From positions 143,306-207,305 of the forward strand of contig NVWQ02000053.1 of NCBI GenBank assembly GCA_002733715.2: a stretch of DNA of 64,000 bases, given 5' to 3'. Position numbers and translations under genes: made by a program. A model generated the notes under the pieces. That model saw only the letters and a program-made list of their open reading frames with translations. It did not search any database and had not been told where the DNA came from. The stretch's first letter is position 1, and every line of letters begins with the position of its first letter. This DNA is from Methylophaga sp. GTDB taxonomy: Bacteria > Pseudomonadota > Gammaproteobacteria > Nitrosococcales > Methylophagaceae. Shown here piece by piece: positions 44,298-54,616 of this stretch.

Positions 44298-44882
44298 TTA
44301 GTGTAAATTAGCCTCAAGTAGAACAAGAGAAGCAAACCAGCTTTGTGGATCTGATAGGCCCATTACCTTAGCTGGTTCACTGTTCTTTGATTGAATAATC
44401 ACATCTAATGCTTTGGGTGTGAGCGTACGTAATCTATCAACATTATATTGTTTAGCAATAACAGAAAATGTATCTGCAAATTCTTCACCATAGTTTGCTA
44501 TTACAGCTAAAAAGCCATCGGTAGGAGAGCCGAGCAAGGCGGCTAGAAATTGACAGGCGGCCAGTCCTTCCTCAAATTGTTCGCCAGCACCGACTTCGAT
44601 TAATTCTTGTTTAATCTTTGCTCGATCGAGATCTTGTTCTGTTAAATGAGCGTTGTCAGCCTGTTGTTGTAACATCTCTAAATCCATTTTGATGGCTTCA
44701 TCGATTTCTGCTTCGCTGATAATAGGCTGTTCTAAGAAGGTGGATGCGAGTGTGAGTTTAATGAGTTGAATTATGCTTTCAGTGTCATGGTTAGCTAAAA
44801 CAGCAAAATATATCCATTCGGCCATTACATCTGAATCAGCAATGGAAAAATTATTATTACTATTGGTTGAGGTATTTTTCAT
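44298..44882 (-). CDS. conserved-looking helical protein of unknown function
   Basis: A 194-residue acidic protein without signal peptide or membrane helix. It is all-helical in appearance, with segments such as DTESIIQLIKLTLASTFLE and a Glu/Gln-rich middle with coiled-coil potential (LEMLQQQADNAHLTEQDLDR). No family is recognised. It is divergent from rsfS, about 58 nt apart, and convergent-free, with a clean ATG; codon use matches the neighbours. Confidence 0.65.
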   Translation of the reverse strand: MKNTSTNSNNNFSIADSDVMAEWIYFAVLANHDTESIIQLIKLTLASTFLEQPIISEAEIDEAIKMDLEMLQQQADNAHLTEQDLDRAKIKQELIEVGAGEQFEEGLAACQFLAALLGSPTDGFLAVIANYGEEFADTFSVIAKQYNVDRLRTLTPKALDVIIQSKNSEPAKVMGLSDPQSWFASLVLLEANLH

Positions 44883-44940
44883 AAAGGTAATTTTAACTAA
44901 AATAAGGTAAAATGACTGTAATTATTTAACGGAGTGCCCA

Positions 44941-45294
44941 ATGCAGGCCAAAGAATTACAATTATTAGTGATTGATGCACTAGAAGATATTAAAGCAGAA
45001 GATATTAAAGTGCTTGATGTGACACAAATGACAGATGTGACTGATTTTATGATCATTGCGACCGGCAAGTCGACACGTCAGGTTAAAGCACTGGCAAACT
45101 CAGTAAGTAGTCAAGCCAAAGCCGCAGGTATTATACCTATAGGTATGGAAGGTGAAGATGTCGGCGAATGGGCATTGGTTGATTTGGGCGATGTGATTGC
45201 GCATATTTTAACGCCTGAAATGCGATCGACATACAATTTAGAAAAATTGTGGAGTGTGCCTGAAAACGTTGATCAAGTTTCGGCTGAAGACTAG
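44941..45294 (+). CDS. rsfS: ribosomal silencing factor RsfS
   Basis: A 117-residue protein of the RsfS/Iojap family, which binds uL14 on the 50S subunit and blocks joining with the 30S. Family features: ALEDIKAEDIKVLDV, TDFMIIATGKSTRQVKALANSV and GEWALVDLGDVIAHILTPEMRSTYNLEKLW. GGAG precedes the ATG. It is 11 nt upstream of rlmH, the standard pairing. Confidence 0.95.
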   Translation: MQAKELQLLVIDALEDIKAEDIKVLDVTQMTDVTDFMIIATGKSTRQVKALANSVSSQAKAAGIIPIGMEGEDVGEWALVDLGDVIAHILTPEMRSTYNLEKLWSVPENVDQVSAED

Positions 45295-45305
45295 CCCCAT
45301 AAACC

Positions 45306-45776
45306 ATGAAGCTGAATTTATTGGCTGTGGGTACCAAGATGCCTGCTTGGGTAATTGATGGTTATCAAGAATATGCTAAACGCTTACCACGAGATTGTAG
45401 TTTACACCTCCATGAGATAGCACCCGCAAAACGGGGTAAAAGTGGTAGTGCGGGGCAATGGATGCGTGAGGAAGGTGAGCGAATATTAGCAGCGACTCCC
45501 GCGGATCATCATGTGGTGGCTTTAGATGTTAAAGGCAAAACATGGTCGACAGAACAATTATCACAGCAATTGCAAAACTGGCAGCAAGATGGCCGTGATG
45601 TTTCACTGATCGTGGGCGGTCCTGATGGCTTGTCTGAAGCGTGTTTGAAACGAGCCAATCAAAAGTGGTCGTTATCTGCATTAACCTTTCCTCATCCTTT
45701 AGTGCGTATTGTTATGGCTGAACAGTTGTATCGTGCTTGGACTGTTACTCAAAATCACCCTTATCATCGCGCATGA
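45306..45776 (+). CDS. rlmH: 23S rRNA pseudouridine1915 N3-methyltransferase RlmH
   Basis: A 156-residue SPOUT methyltransferase. Its knot region contains HHVVALDVKGKTWSTEQL, SLIVGGPDGLSE and LSALTFPHPLVRIVMAEQLYRAW, which match RlmH. It modifies position 1915 of helix 69. Length is that of E. coli RlmH (155). Its stop overlaps the maf start by 4 nt. Confidence 0.96.
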   Translation: MKLNLLAVGTKMPAWVIDGYQEYAKRLPRDCSLHLHEIAPAKRGKSGSAGQWMREEGERILAATPADHHVVALDVKGKTWSTEQLSQQLQNWQQDGRDVSLIVGGPDGLSEACLKRANQKWSLSALTFPHPLVRIVMAEQLYRAWTVTQNHPYHRA

Positions 45777-46351
45777 ATTTCCCAAAGATATATTTAGCCT
45801 CAAAGTCCCCCCGACGGCGTGAACTTTTAGCGCAGATTGGCGTCGAATTTTCAGTATTATCGGTTGATGTAGATGAAGGTCGATTGGCTGATGAAACACC
45901 TATTGACTATGTTCAACGAGTAGCCATTGCTAAGGCACGATCTGGTTGGGATAGTTTAGATAAGGAAAATCAGTTACCGGTATTAGGGTCGGATACTTCG
46001 GTGGTGTTAGGTGATACCATTCTAGGCAAGCCTAAAAATGATGCTGATGCGAGGAATATGTTGTTGCAATTATCAGGACGTGAACATGAGGTGATGACTG
46101 CGGTAGCAATTGTTTCGACTTCTGAGGTAAGGTGTGAACTTAGCACAAGTACTGTGCATTTTACAGCGCTTACAGATGCAGATATTGAGTGGTATTTATC
46201 GACTAAAGAAGGTGTCGATAAAGCGGGTGGATATGCCGTACAAGGTTTAGCTGCCATATTTATTGAGCAGATTAAAGGCAGTTATTCAGGCATTATGGGC
46301 TTGCCAGTTAGAGAAACAGCGATGATGTTAAAACAATTATCAGGAAGATAA
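45773..46351 (+). CDS. maf: Maf-family nucleotide pyrophosphatase
   Basis: A 192-residue septum-site/Maf protein that hydrolyses non-canonical nucleoside triphosphates. It has the signature IYLASKSPRRRELLAQIG and DEGRL..ETP, LGSDTSVVL, GKPKNDADA and GGYAVQG. The presence of the KAGGYAVQG and SSS-free pattern fits the dTTP/UTP branch (YhdE). I take the ATG at 45773 that overlaps the rlmH stop; the upstream frame at 45737 is inside rlmH. Confidence 0.93.
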   Translation: MNFPKIYLASKSPRRRELLAQIGVEFSVLSVDVDEGRLADETPIDYVQRVAIAKARSGWDSLDKENQLPVLGSDTSVVLGDTILGKPKNDADARNMLLQLSGREHEVMTAVAIVSTSEVRCELSTSTVHFTALTDADIEWYLSTKEGVDKAGGYAVQGLAAIFIEQIKGSYSGIMGLPVRETAMMLKQLSGR

Positions 46352-47818
46352 ATGAGCAGTGAGATATTAATCAATGTAACACCAAGTGAAACACGGGCTG
46401 TTGTCGTTGATAATGGTGTGTTGCAAGAAGTGTTTATTGAACGCTCTGAGTCTCGAGGTTTGGTCGGTAATATTTATAAAGGTAAAGTGTGCCGGGTCTT
46501 GCCCGGAATGCAAGCTGCTTTTGTTGAAATTGGTTTAGCACGGGCTGCTTTTTTACATGCTTCAGATATTTCAATACCGAAAGGGCAAAGTGGTGATTTG
46601 CATGAGACCGTTGTGCCACCGATCACGTCATTATTGCGTGAAGGCCAAGAGATCTTAGTGCAAGTCATTAAAGATCCGATGGGGAGTAAGGGGGCGCGAC
46701 TCACTACGCAATTATCTGTTTCATCACGTTATTTGGTTTATATGCCTGAAGCTCAGGGTATAGGCGTATCACTTAAAATTGAAGGTGAGGAAGAGCGAGA
46801 GCGATTAAAAGAATGTTTGAGTAAAAAGCTTGAAGCAGATACGGCAGGTTATATTTTGCGTACTGCAGCTGAAGGTGTCAGCGGAACAGAGCTACTCACA
46901 GATCTACATTACTTGCAGCATTTGTGGCGAAAATTATCGGAACAAAAATCGTCTGTTAAATGTGGTGAACCTTTACATGAAGATTTACCTTTGGCTTTAC
47001 GCGCACTGCGTGATCTATTTTCTGATGATTTTGAGCGGATCAGAATTGATTCGAGTGAGACTTATCAAAAAGCACTACAGTTTGCGGAAGAGTTTATGCC
47101 TGAGTGTGTATCGCTACTAGAACACTATAAAGGCGAACGACCTTTGTTTGATTTATTTAGTGTTGAAGATGAAATCAATAAAGCATTGGAGCGAAAAGTA
47201 TCACTTAAATCAGGTGGTTATTTGATTTTTGATCAGACTGAGGCTATGACCACTGTTGATGTGAATACAGGTGGTTTTGTAGGTCATAAAAATCTAGAAG
47301 AAACGATATTTAAAACTAATCTTGAAGCGGCTCAAGCCATTGCACGTCAATTACGAGTGCGGAATTTAGGTGGCATTATCATCCTTGATTTCATTGATAT
47401 GGAAGAGCAAGAACATCGCGATCAAGTGCTACGAACATTAGAAAAAGCGATGCAGCCCGATCGGGCACGGCATAATATTTGTGGTGTTTCAGAGCTAGGC
47501 TTGGTTGAAATGACACGTAAACGAACACGAGAAAGTTTAGGTCATATTTTGTGTGAGCCATGCCCATGTTGCGAGGGTAAAGGCTATGCTAAAAGTGCTG
47601 AATCAGTGTGTTATGAGATATTTAGAGAGATTCTGCGTGAAGCAAAACAATATGAAACAACACAATTTTTAGTGCTGGCATCACAAGATATCATCGATCG
47701 ATTCAATGATGAAGACTCTACCAACCTTGCCGAGTTAGAACAATTCATCGAAAAACCTATTTTATTTCAATGTGAAACGCAATATAACCGTGAGCAGTTT
47801 AATGTGGTGCTGATGTGA
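46352..47818 (+). CDS. rng: ribonuclease G
   Basis: A 488-residue RNase E/G family endonuclease, full length for RNase G. It has an N-terminal S1 domain (NIYKGKVCRVLPGMQAAFVEIG), the catalytic DNase I-like part with MTTVDVNTGGFVG and IILDFIDMEE, and a CEPCPCC zinc-link. It processes 16S rRNA 5' ends and some mRNAs. It follows maf directly, and yhdP starts before its stop. Confidence 0.96.
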   Translation: MSSEILINVTPSETRAVVVDNGVLQEVFIERSESRGLVGNIYKGKVCRVLPGMQAAFVEIGLARAAFLHASDISIPKGQSGDLHETVVPPITSLLREGQEILVQVIKDPMGSKGARLTTQLSVSSRYLVYMPEAQGIGVSLKIEGEEERERLKECLSKKLEADTAGYILRTAAEGVSGTELLTDLHYLQHLWRKLSEQKSSVKCGEPLHEDLPLALRALRDLFSDDFERIRIDSSETYQKALQFAEEFMPECVSLLEHYKGERPLFDLFSVEDEINKALERKVSLKSGGYLIFDQTEAMTTVDVNTGGFVGHKNLEETIFKTNLEAAQAIARQLRVRNLGGIIILDFIDMEEQEHRDQVLRTLEKAMQPDRARHNICGVSELGLVEMTRKRTRESLGHILCEPCPCCEGKGYAKSAESVCYEIFREILREAKQYETTQFLVLASQDIIDRFNDEDSTNLAELEQFIEKPILFQCETQYNREQFNVVLM

Positions 47819-50800
47819 TAATCCGAGGTCTAAAAATAGCCGCTAGACAGCTGATCTATTTGTCTATTATTCTAGTGGTGATACTGACTTTATTCATTGC
47901 TACATTGTATTGGCTATCGAATGAGGTTGAAGAGCGCCAAGACGAAATTGCATTATGGCTAAGTGATAAAATTGGCCATCCCGTTACAGTGGGTACGGCA
48001 AGTTTAGATTGGATAGGCCTTGAACCGAAACTCCAAATAGGCGACGTTGCAGTATTAACTGAAGATAGCCAAAAAGAAATAGTGATACTTGGCAGTCTCC
48101 ATTTAGGCTTAGATTTAATCGCTAGCGTGAAGCGTGGTCAACCTGTGCTTAATGATATTACCTTGAATGGTTTAAAGTTAGCAGTGATACGCGATTATTC
48201 AGGCCAATTCCAAGTACAAGACTTTATATTGCCGACGGCTTCTTCAAAGCAAGAATTTGATTGGAAATCATGGGTAACGTTGCTGAATCATTTTGATTTT
48301 GAAAAGATAAAAATTGATTATGTTGATCAACTCAATACAGCACTATCGGGTCAATATGAACTCATAAGCGGCACAATTATTCATCAAAACATGCAATGGG
48401 AAACAACCGGTACTTTAAGACCACCATCATCATTAGGCGGGATTATAGCGTTCTCATCCCAAGCGGAATTAAATGATAATGCTTCACGAGTTGGTGAATG
48501 GCAAGGGCAGGCTAAAATAAACGATCTGCAAATAGCATCATTGCTAAATGGGCTCGATTGGCAAGATATTATGATCTCGAAAGGATCAGTTACTGCACAG
48601 GTTTCTGTAGCAGGTGTTGGCCCACATGTAGATGTGGCAACAACAGACTTCAAACTATTTCAAGCTGAACTTCTCAGCAGTGAAAATGATTCTCCGGCTG
48701 TGGTGGTAGATTCTGTGCAGGGAAACATTGATTGGAAACAAACGGATGAATCCTGGCGGTTATCAGGGCGAACGATGTTATCAATTAATGGAGATGATTG
48801 GCCTGAAACAGCATTTTCAGTAGATAAAGACCCTCAAGGGAATATGCGGCTTATAGCACAATATTTACGTTTAAGTGATCTCACCTCTGTTGCACTATTA
48901 TCAAACAAAACCCCTGAAATTATTCAACAACAACAACCCGCTGGGGATATTGAAGCGCTGAATCTTCGTTATTCTGCCGAAAATGGTTTAACCGAATTAG
49001 CCTTTAAATTAAAAGAAGGTGTCATTTTATCTTGGCAAGATTACCCTGGAGTTACAAATTTAACGGCTCAAGTTAATTGGCAAAATGGATTTGGCAATGT
49101 TCGTTTAGATAGTCGTAACCTGACGTTATATGCCAAACCCTGGTTGGATGATGCCCTGTTTTTTGATTCTATTGTAGGCGTGCTGCAACTGGATTATGAG
49201 CAAGAAAACTGGCAATTAGTTAGCCAGGGCCTACGTCTTTGGAATGAAGATTTAACATTACAATTAGACGGCGAAATAAAAAAAGAAAGTGATGGCAAGA
49301 TCATAAACGATCTAAAAATAACATTAGAGGATATTAGGGTAAATCAGTGGAAAAAATATGTGCCACGGAAGAATTTTTCTGCTGATTTTAAAACATGGTC
49401 AGATGATGCCTTTGTAGCAGGAAAGATCATCGACGGTGAGATAAGACTAAAAGGGGAACTGGCTGCATTTCCTTATGAAAAAGAGCCTGATAAAGGCCAG
49501 TTTAAGATGCACTTGCATGCTCAAAATATCCAATTACATTATGCGCCAGGTTGGCCAGATCTATATGAGTTAACAGGTACAATAACTGGCTCAGGAAATG
49601 ATCTAATTATAAAAACAAAACAAGGAAAAACAGCGGGCTTTGATTTTATCGATGTAACAACAACGATTAAAAAACTAACTGAAAGTAAACCTGTTTTATG
49701 GGTTAAAGGTGATGTAAAAGGGACAACGGCTAAAGCCTTACAGTTTTTAAAAGACAGTCCGTTAAAAGAACGTTTTGGAGTAGTAGCTGATTTAGCAGTA
49801 GCAAAAGGTAGCAGTAACATAAACTTAGACCTAATGGTGCCATTGGTAGATATTGATAATACAACGGTTGCAGGCCATGTTAGCTTTAAAGATAGCCAAC
49901 TGCTTTATAAAGCGTCTCCTGAAATAGCAATGACACAGGTTAATGGCAAATTATATTTTAGTGAAAAAGGCGTTAAAGCAAAAAATATAACAGCTATTGC
50001 TTTTAATGAAGCAGTAGAAATTAATGTTGAACCTGATGGCGATAAAGCAATTGTCTCCGTTTTAAGCCATATCAATACGAGGCAAATTAATAAGGTTTGG
50101 CCGGGAGAAGTGCCTGAATATATCACTGGAAGAACAGCATATAAGATGAACCTGACAGTTGTAGAAAGGGAGTTGGGAAAATTCTATCTTGATGTTGAAC
50201 TTAATTCAGACCTAAAAGGTTTAACTTTGGCAATGCCGGTGCCTTTTGGCAAAGAAGCCGCGCAGAGTATTTCTTTTAAAACTACAATACAAAACGTTGA
50301 TAATAGTTTGGTTTATAGCACTCATTATGGTGATGTATTGCATGCAATAGCAAAACCAAAAAAGGACTTGTGGCAAGGTGAAATTAGATTTGGAAAGGGC
50401 AACGTTATATTACCAAAAAATGGCATTAAAATAACGGGCCAATTAGCGGAAATATCTATTGATGACTGGCTTGAATGGGCGAAGCAGCAAAACTCTGGTG
50501 ATGATGTGTCATTAGTAAATAGTATTGATGAAATATCATTGACGCTAGCAAAGTTAACGGGTTTTGAACAGACGATAACAGATCTAAATTTAGCGAGCCA
50601 AAAAGATGCGAAGGGCTGGCGAACAAATATTGACAGTAAACAAATACGGGGTTTTATTTATTTACCTAATGACTTAAAAGGTTCTACAGCCATTAAAATG
50701 GATTTAGCAAGACTAGCGATTACACTTCCTAAAAAGTCTGAAGATGATAAACAGGCGGATAAAGACCTATCGATGGATTTATGGCCAAGTGTTGATATTT

Positions 50801-51657
50801 CAATCGATTCACTGCTGCTTGATGAAAAGCCATTAGGAACCCTGAATCTATTGGCAAAAAGAACAGAAAATGAATGGGTAATTAGTTCGGGAAAATTGAC
50901 ATCCAATGTTTTTGATCTTTCTGTCATAAAAGCTGTTTGGAATAAAACACCGGTAGCAGATAATACGATGCTTCAGTTAAAATTGGAAAGTAATGATTTA
51001 GATTTATTATTAGCTAATTTAGGCTACCAGAAAGCGATAGATGCAGAGAAAGTAATAATAAAAGCAAATGTATCATGGCCAACTTCCCCGTCAAACTTTA
51101 CGCTGGGTGACCTTTCAGGAACACTCAATATGGATATAGGAAAAGGTACACTACAAGATGTTGAGCCTGGTGCGGTAGGCCGTATTTTTGGATTGATGAG
51201 TATCGCAGCGTTGCCAAGGCGTTTGTCATTAGATTTTAGTGATTTATTTGGCAAAGGTTTTACCTTTGATTCGATAACAGGCGACTTTAAATTTAACAAT
51301 GGCCTTGCAGTTACTGATAATTTCACACTAAAAAGTGCTAGCGCTGATATTGATATCATTGGTAGCACAGATCTTATTAAGCAACAATATGATCAGCAAG
51401 TTAAAATTACGCCAAATGTTTCTTCTACATTGCCTATTGCTGGGGCGGTTGCAGGTGGTCCTGTGGGTCTTGGTGTGGGTACGGCTATTTTGTTGGTAGA
51501 CAAAATAACAGATAAGTTATTTGGTAAAAACATCATCAATATCATTAGTTATAAATATGATTTAACAGGTCCGTGGGACGAACCCTCATTGGTTATTTCG
51601 GCACCATCAAAACAGGATGATACTGCCCATTCTCAGAGAAAAGTTATTGGGAAATAA
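47815..51657 (+). CDS. yhdP: YhdP family AsmA-like envelope protein
   Basis: A 1280-residue protein with one N-terminal membrane helix (about 16-38) and a large periplasmic region of repeating beta strands. It matches the YhdP/AsmA-like bridge proteins that carry phospholipids from the inner to the outer membrane. The C-terminus includes GRIFGLMSIAALPRRLSLDF and FDSITGDFKFNNGLA, the family signature. GTG start at 47815 overlaps the rng stop by 4 nt. The order rng-yhdP-tldD is conserved in gammaproteobacteria. Confidence 0.92.
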   Translation: MIIRGLKIAARQLIYLSIILVVILTLFIATLYWLSNEVEERQDEIALWLSDKIGHPVTVGTASLDWIGLEPKLQIGDVAVLTEDSQKEIVILGSLHLGLDLIASVKRGQPVLNDITLNGLKLAVIRDYSGQFQVQDFILPTASSKQEFDWKSWVTLLNHFDFEKIKIDYVDQLNTALSGQYELISGTIIHQNMQWETTGTLRPPSSLGGIIAFSSQAELNDNASRVGEWQGQAKINDLQIASLLNGLDWQDIMISKGSVTAQVSVAGVGPHVDVATTDFKLFQAELLSSENDSPAVVVDSVQGNIDWKQTDESWRLSGRTMLSINGDDWPETAFSVDKDPQGNMRLIAQYLRLSDLTSVALLSNKTPEIIQQQQPAGDIEALNLRYSAENGLTELAFKLKEGVILSWQDYPGVTNLTAQVNWQNGFGNVRLDSRNLTLYAKPWLDDALFFDSIVGVLQLDYEQENWQLVSQGLRLWNEDLTLQLDGEIKKESDGKIINDLKITLEDIRVNQWKKYVPRKNFSADFKTWSDDAFVAGKIIDGEIRLKGELAAFPYEKEPDKGQFKMHLHAQNIQLHYAPGWPDLYELTGTITGSGNDLIIKTKQGKTAGFDFIDVTTTIKKLTESKPVLWVKGDVKGTTAKALQFLKDSPLKERFGVVADLAVAKGSSNINLDLMVPLVDIDNTTVAGHVSFKDSQLLYKASPEIAMTQVNGKLYFSEKGVKAKNITAIAFNEAVEINVEPDGDKAIVSVLSHINTRQINKVWPGEVPEYITGRTAYKMNLTVVERELGKFYLDVELNSDLKGLTLAMPVPFGKEAAQSISFKTTIQNVDNSLVYSTHYGDVLHAIAKPKKDLWQGEIRFGKGNVILPKNGIKITGQLAEISIDDWLEWAKQQNSGDDVSLVNSIDEISLTLAKLTGFEQTITDLNLASQKDAKGWRTNIDSKQIRGFIYLPNDLKGSTAIKMDLARLAITLPKKSEDDKQADKDLSMDLWPSVDISIDSLLLDEKPLGTLNLLAKRTENEWVISSGKLTSNVFDLSVIKAVWNKTPVADNTMLQLKLESNDLDLLLANLGYQKAIDAEKVIIKANVSWPTSPSNFTLGDLSGTLNMDIGKGTLQDVEPGAVGRIFGLMSIAALPRRLSLDFSDLFGKGFTFDSITGDFKFNNGLAVTDNFTLKSASADIDIIGSTDLIKQQYDQQVKITPNVSSTLPIAGAVAGGPVGLGVGTAILLVDKITDKLFGKNIINIISYKYDLTGPWDEPSLVISAPSKQDDTAHSQRKVIGK

Positions 51658-51716
51658 GGTTAAATAAAACGAAGATCTGGTATAATCACGCCTCTGTCCA
51701 TTACAGTACATAATTC

Positions 51717-53159
51717 ATGTCTAATTCACTATTTGAACAAGTTCATCAGCAATTATTAGTGCCTGCTGGTTTAGTAGAAGCAGACTTAGAGCAAACACTT
51801 GCCATGACGATGGGGCGAGGAGTGGATTATGCTGATCTCTATTTTCAGCAATCTCGCCAAGAAAATTGGGTTTTAGAAGATGGCATCATCAAGGATGGCG
51901 GTTACCATATCGAGCAAGGAGTGGGTGTTCGAGCATGTAGTGGTGAAAAAACAGGGTTTGCCTATTCTGATGATTTAATCTTACCTGCGCTGCACGATGC
52001 GGCAAAAGCAGCGAGTGCTATTTCTCGGCAAGGTGCTGATGGTCGAGTGCAAGCTTGGAAACGAATTATTGCACCAAAATTTTATGCTGAAACCGATCCC
52101 TTAGCAGTATTATCCGTTGAGCAGAAATTAGATCTATTAAAACAAGCCGATGCAACAGCACGCGCTGCTGATCCGCGCGTGACTCAAGTCAATGTTAGTT
52201 TGGCTGGCGGGTTAGATACGGTACTCGTTACAGCTAGTGATGGAACGTTTGCAGCCGACATTCGTCCTTTGGTAAGGATGAATGTGTCAGTTATTGTTGA
52301 ATCAAATGGTCGCCGTGAACGAGGTAGTGCAGGTGGTGGTCGCCGTTTAGATTATCGTTATTTTCAAGACAATAATTTAGCCACAACTTACGCAAAAGAA
52401 GCAGTTCGACAAGCATTAGTTAATTTAGATGCTGCTGATGCGCCGGCTGGGAACATGACGGTTGTTTTAGCATCTGGTTGGCCAGGAGTGTTGCTGCATG
52501 AAGCTGTTGGGCATGGTCTTGAAGGTGATTTTAATCGCCGTGGTAGTTCAGCATTTTCTGGGCGTATGGGCGAAATGGTGGCGTCACCCTTATGCACCGT
52601 AGTTGATGATGGAACATTACAAGATAGACGCGGCTCCTTGTCTGTTGACGATGAAGGTGTGCCTACAGAAAATACAACATTGATTGAGAACGGAAAACTA
52701 ACAGGCTATATGCAAGACAAACATAATGCACGATTAATGGGCAGCCGTAGTACAGGTAATGGTCGTCGTGAGTCTTATGCACATTTGCCTATGCCGAGAA
52801 TGACCAATACTTATATGTTAGCTGGCGAGCATGAGCCTGAAGAAGTCATTGCATCCGTTGAAAAAGGCATTTATGCCGTTAATTTTGGCGGAGGTCAGGT
52901 TGATATTACATCGGGAAAATTTGTATTTTCCACTACAGAAGTCTATATGATTGAAAATGGTAAAATAACGTACCCCGTGAAAGGAGCAACATTAATTGGC
53001 AATGGTCCAGAAGTGATGGGTAAGATTAGCATGGTTGCCAATGATTTAGAGCTGGATACAGGTGTGGGTAACTGTGGCAAGGAAGGCCAAAGCGTGCCTG
53101 TCGGTGTAGGTCAGCCAACCCTTAAGATAGATGGTTTAACAGTAGGTGGAACAGCGTGA
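51717..53159 (+). CDS. tldD: metalloprotease TldD
   Basis: A 480-residue zinc protease subunit that works with TldE/PmbA as a processor of modified peptides and in antitoxin degradation. The HExxxH-like motif is in [12 protein letters not shown], followed by [27 protein letters not shown] and the C-terminal [19 protein letters not shown] with its conserved Cys are diagnostic. Its partner pmbA is not in the window. Stop overlaps the next gene by 4 nt. Confidence 0.95.
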   Translation: MSNSLFEQVHQQLLVPAGLVEADLEQTLAMTMGRGVDYADLYFQQSRQENWVLEDGIIKDGGYHIEQGVGVRACSGEKTGFAYSDDLILPALHDAAKAASAISRQGADGRVQAWKRIIAPKFYAETDPLAVLSVEQKLDLLKQADATARAADPRVTQVNVSLAGGLDTVLVTASDGTFAADIRPLVRMNVSVIVESNGRRERGSAGGGRRLDYRYFQDNNLATTYAKEAVRQALVNLDAADAPAGNMTVVLASGWPGVLLHEAVGHGLEGDFNRRGSSAFSGRMGEMVASPLCTVVDDGTLQDRRGSLSVDDEGVPTENTTLIENGKLTGYMQDKHNARLMGSRSTGNGRRESYAHLPMPRMTNTYMLAGEHEPEEVIASVEKGIYAVNFGGGQVDITSGKFVFSTTEVYMIENGKITYPVKGATLIGNGPEVMGKISMVANDLELDTGVGNCGKEGQSVPVGVGQPTLKIDGLTVGGTA

Positions 53160-54208
53160 CGAAAAAACATAAAGCAATTGCCCTAATATCAGGTGGTTTA
53201 GATTCACTGTTAGCCGTGCGAGTATTGCAAGAGCAAGGAATCGAAGTTGAAGGCATTAACTTTTACACAGGCTTTTGTGTAGAAGGACATACTCATGCCA
53301 TTCGTAACCATGATAAAGATAAACAAAAGCGAAATAACGCCCTGTGGTCCGCGGAACAATTGGGTATTAAACTTCATATTGTTGATGTGATTGAAGAATA
53401 TAAAGATGTTCTGCTGAACCCAAAGCATGGCTATGGTGCCAATATGAACCCGTGTTTAGATTGCAAAATATTTATGGTAAGCAAGGCGGTTGAATGGATT
53501 GAAGAGAATCGTAAAAATGACTTTGATTTTATTATCACCGGAGAGGTCATTGGTCAGCGGCCGATGTCACAGCGTAAAGAAACCATGCCGATTATTTCGG
53601 ATGAATCGGGTGCGGATGATATTTTACTTCGGCCATTGTGCGCTAAAAACTTACCACCCACTAAACCTGAACTTGAAGGTTGGGTTGATCGTGAAAAGCT
53701 TTATGATTTTAGTGGTCGTAATCGCAAACCTCAAATGGCATTAGCTAAAGAATTTGGTTTTACAGATTATGCTTCACCTGCTGGCGGTTGTTGTTTTTTA
53801 ACCGATAAAAACTATTCAGATAAATTAGTTGATTTATGGGATGCACGTGGCAGCCGTGAATATGAGATGGATGACATCATGCTATTGAAAGTCGGGCGCC
53901 ATCTTCGACCGAAACCTGAATTTAAATTGATTATTGCCCGTGATGCTGGCGAAAGTAAATATTTAGAAGGTTATCGCAAGCAATTTGTGACCATTCAAGT
54001 TACTAGTCACAATGGCCCATTGACCATGGTTGATGGCGATATTAAAGCCGAAGACTTTGATTTGGCAGCAGGTATTGTGGCGCGTTATGGACAAGGACGT
54101 GATGCTGAGCAAGTTGAAGTTGAGATTTCTGTACCAGGTGAAGACAAACAGACTTTGCAGATCAAACCCTTATCAGTTGAGCAAGTAAATAAGGAATGGC
54201 ATGTATGA
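53156..54208 (+). CDS. PP-loop ATP pyrophosphatase, MnmA/ThiI-like thiolation enzyme
   Basis: A 350-residue protein whose N-terminus [19 protein letters not shown] contains the PP-loop SGGLDS that adenylates substrates in tRNA thiolases. Conserved Cys occur in [10 protein letters not shown] and AGGCCFL, suited to hold a persulfide or a cluster. Length and Cys placement differ from classical MnmA. The adjacent TusA sulfur carrier overlaps this gene by 4 nt, suggesting TusA delivers sulfur to it. The RNA or metabolite target is unknown. Confidence 0.78.
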   Translation: MTKKHKAIALISGGLDSLLAVRVLQEQGIEVEGINFYTGFCVEGHTHAIRNHDKDKQKRNNALWSAEQLGIKLHIVDVIEEYKDVLLNPKHGYGANMNPCLDCKIFMVSKAVEWIEENRKNDFDFIITGEVIGQRPMSQRKETMPIISDESGADDILLRPLCAKNLPPTKPELEGWVDREKLYDFSGRNRKPQMALAKEFGFTDYASPAGGCCFLTDKNYSDKLVDLWDARGSREYEMDDIMLLKVGRHLRPKPEFKLIIARDAGESKYLEGYRKQFVTIQVTSHNGPLTMVDGDIKAEDFDLAAGIVARYGQGRDAEQVEVEISVPGEDKQTLQIKPLSVEQVNKEWHV

Positions 54209-54432
54209 GCCATTATGAATTAGATGCCCGGCGTATGCTTTGTCCAATGCCTGTGATTAAAACTCAGAATAAAGTTAAAGACTTAGCTGAGGGCGATATT
54301 TTAGATGTGATTTGCACCGATCCCGGCGCTTTAAGCGATATTCCTGCATGGGCAAGAATTAATGGCCATGAGGTGATTTCGCATCGAGAAGTGAATGATG
54401 AGGTTATTATTACGGTTCGTGTAGGTAGCTAG
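54205..54432 (+). CDS. tusA: TusA-family sulfurtransferase carrier
   Basis: A 75-residue protein of the TusA/SirA family. The active Cys lies in the signature RRMLCPMPVIKTQNKV, with the conserved CPxP. The remainder (LEVICTDPGALSDIPAWAR-like, here LDVICTDPGALSDI) is typical. TusA passes sulfur to tRNA 2-thiolation or to other acceptors. I take the ATG at 54205 that overlaps the upstream stop; the frame from 54196 lacks a ribosome binding site. Confidence 0.9.
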   Translation: MSHYELDARRMLCPMPVIKTQNKVKDLAEGDILDVICTDPGALSDIPAWARINGHEVISHREVNDEVIITVRVGS

Positions 54433-54449
54433 GACACCAGCTTGGTGCA
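54433..54449 (+). promoter_or_regulatory. NtrC-type operator 1 upstream of glnA
   Basis: GACACCA-GCT-TGGTGCA is a near-perfect match to the NtrC palindrome TGCACCA-N3-TGGTGCA. It lies about 85-100 bp before the sigma-54 promoter, the usual distance for enhancer sites. Confidence 0.85.
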
Positions 54450-54463
54450 TGGTAAACTTAAGT

Positions 54464-54480
54464 TGCACCCATTTGGTGCG
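54464..54480 (+). promoter_or_regulatory. NtrC-type operator 2 upstream of glnA
   Basis: TGCACCC-ATT-TGGTGCG matches the NtrC palindrome in all but two half-site positions. Centres of the two operators are 31 bp apart, three helical turns, so dimers can bind on the same face and form the oligomer that activates sigma-54 polymerase. Confidence 0.88.
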
Positions 54481-54532
54481 CAGCTATAAGGGTGAATTTA
54501 ACTAAGCTGTTGATTTAATTTTTGTTAACTAG

Positions 54533-54549
54533 TTGGCTTATTTTATGCT
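54533..54549 (+). promoter_or_regulatory. sigma-54 (-24/-12) promoter of glnA
   Basis: TTGGCTTATTTTATGCT has GG at 54535-54536 and GC at 54547-54548, exactly 10 bases apart as sigma-54 requires. It lies 68 bp before the glnA ATG. Together with the two upstream NtrC sites this makes nitrogen-limited activation of glnA very likely. Confidence 0.82.
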
Positions 54550-54616
54550 ATAAATGCATGTTAGTTTTTTTTGCACGGGCTATTTCGTGCAGTTTTTTAA
54601 ATATTGGAGAGAGTTA

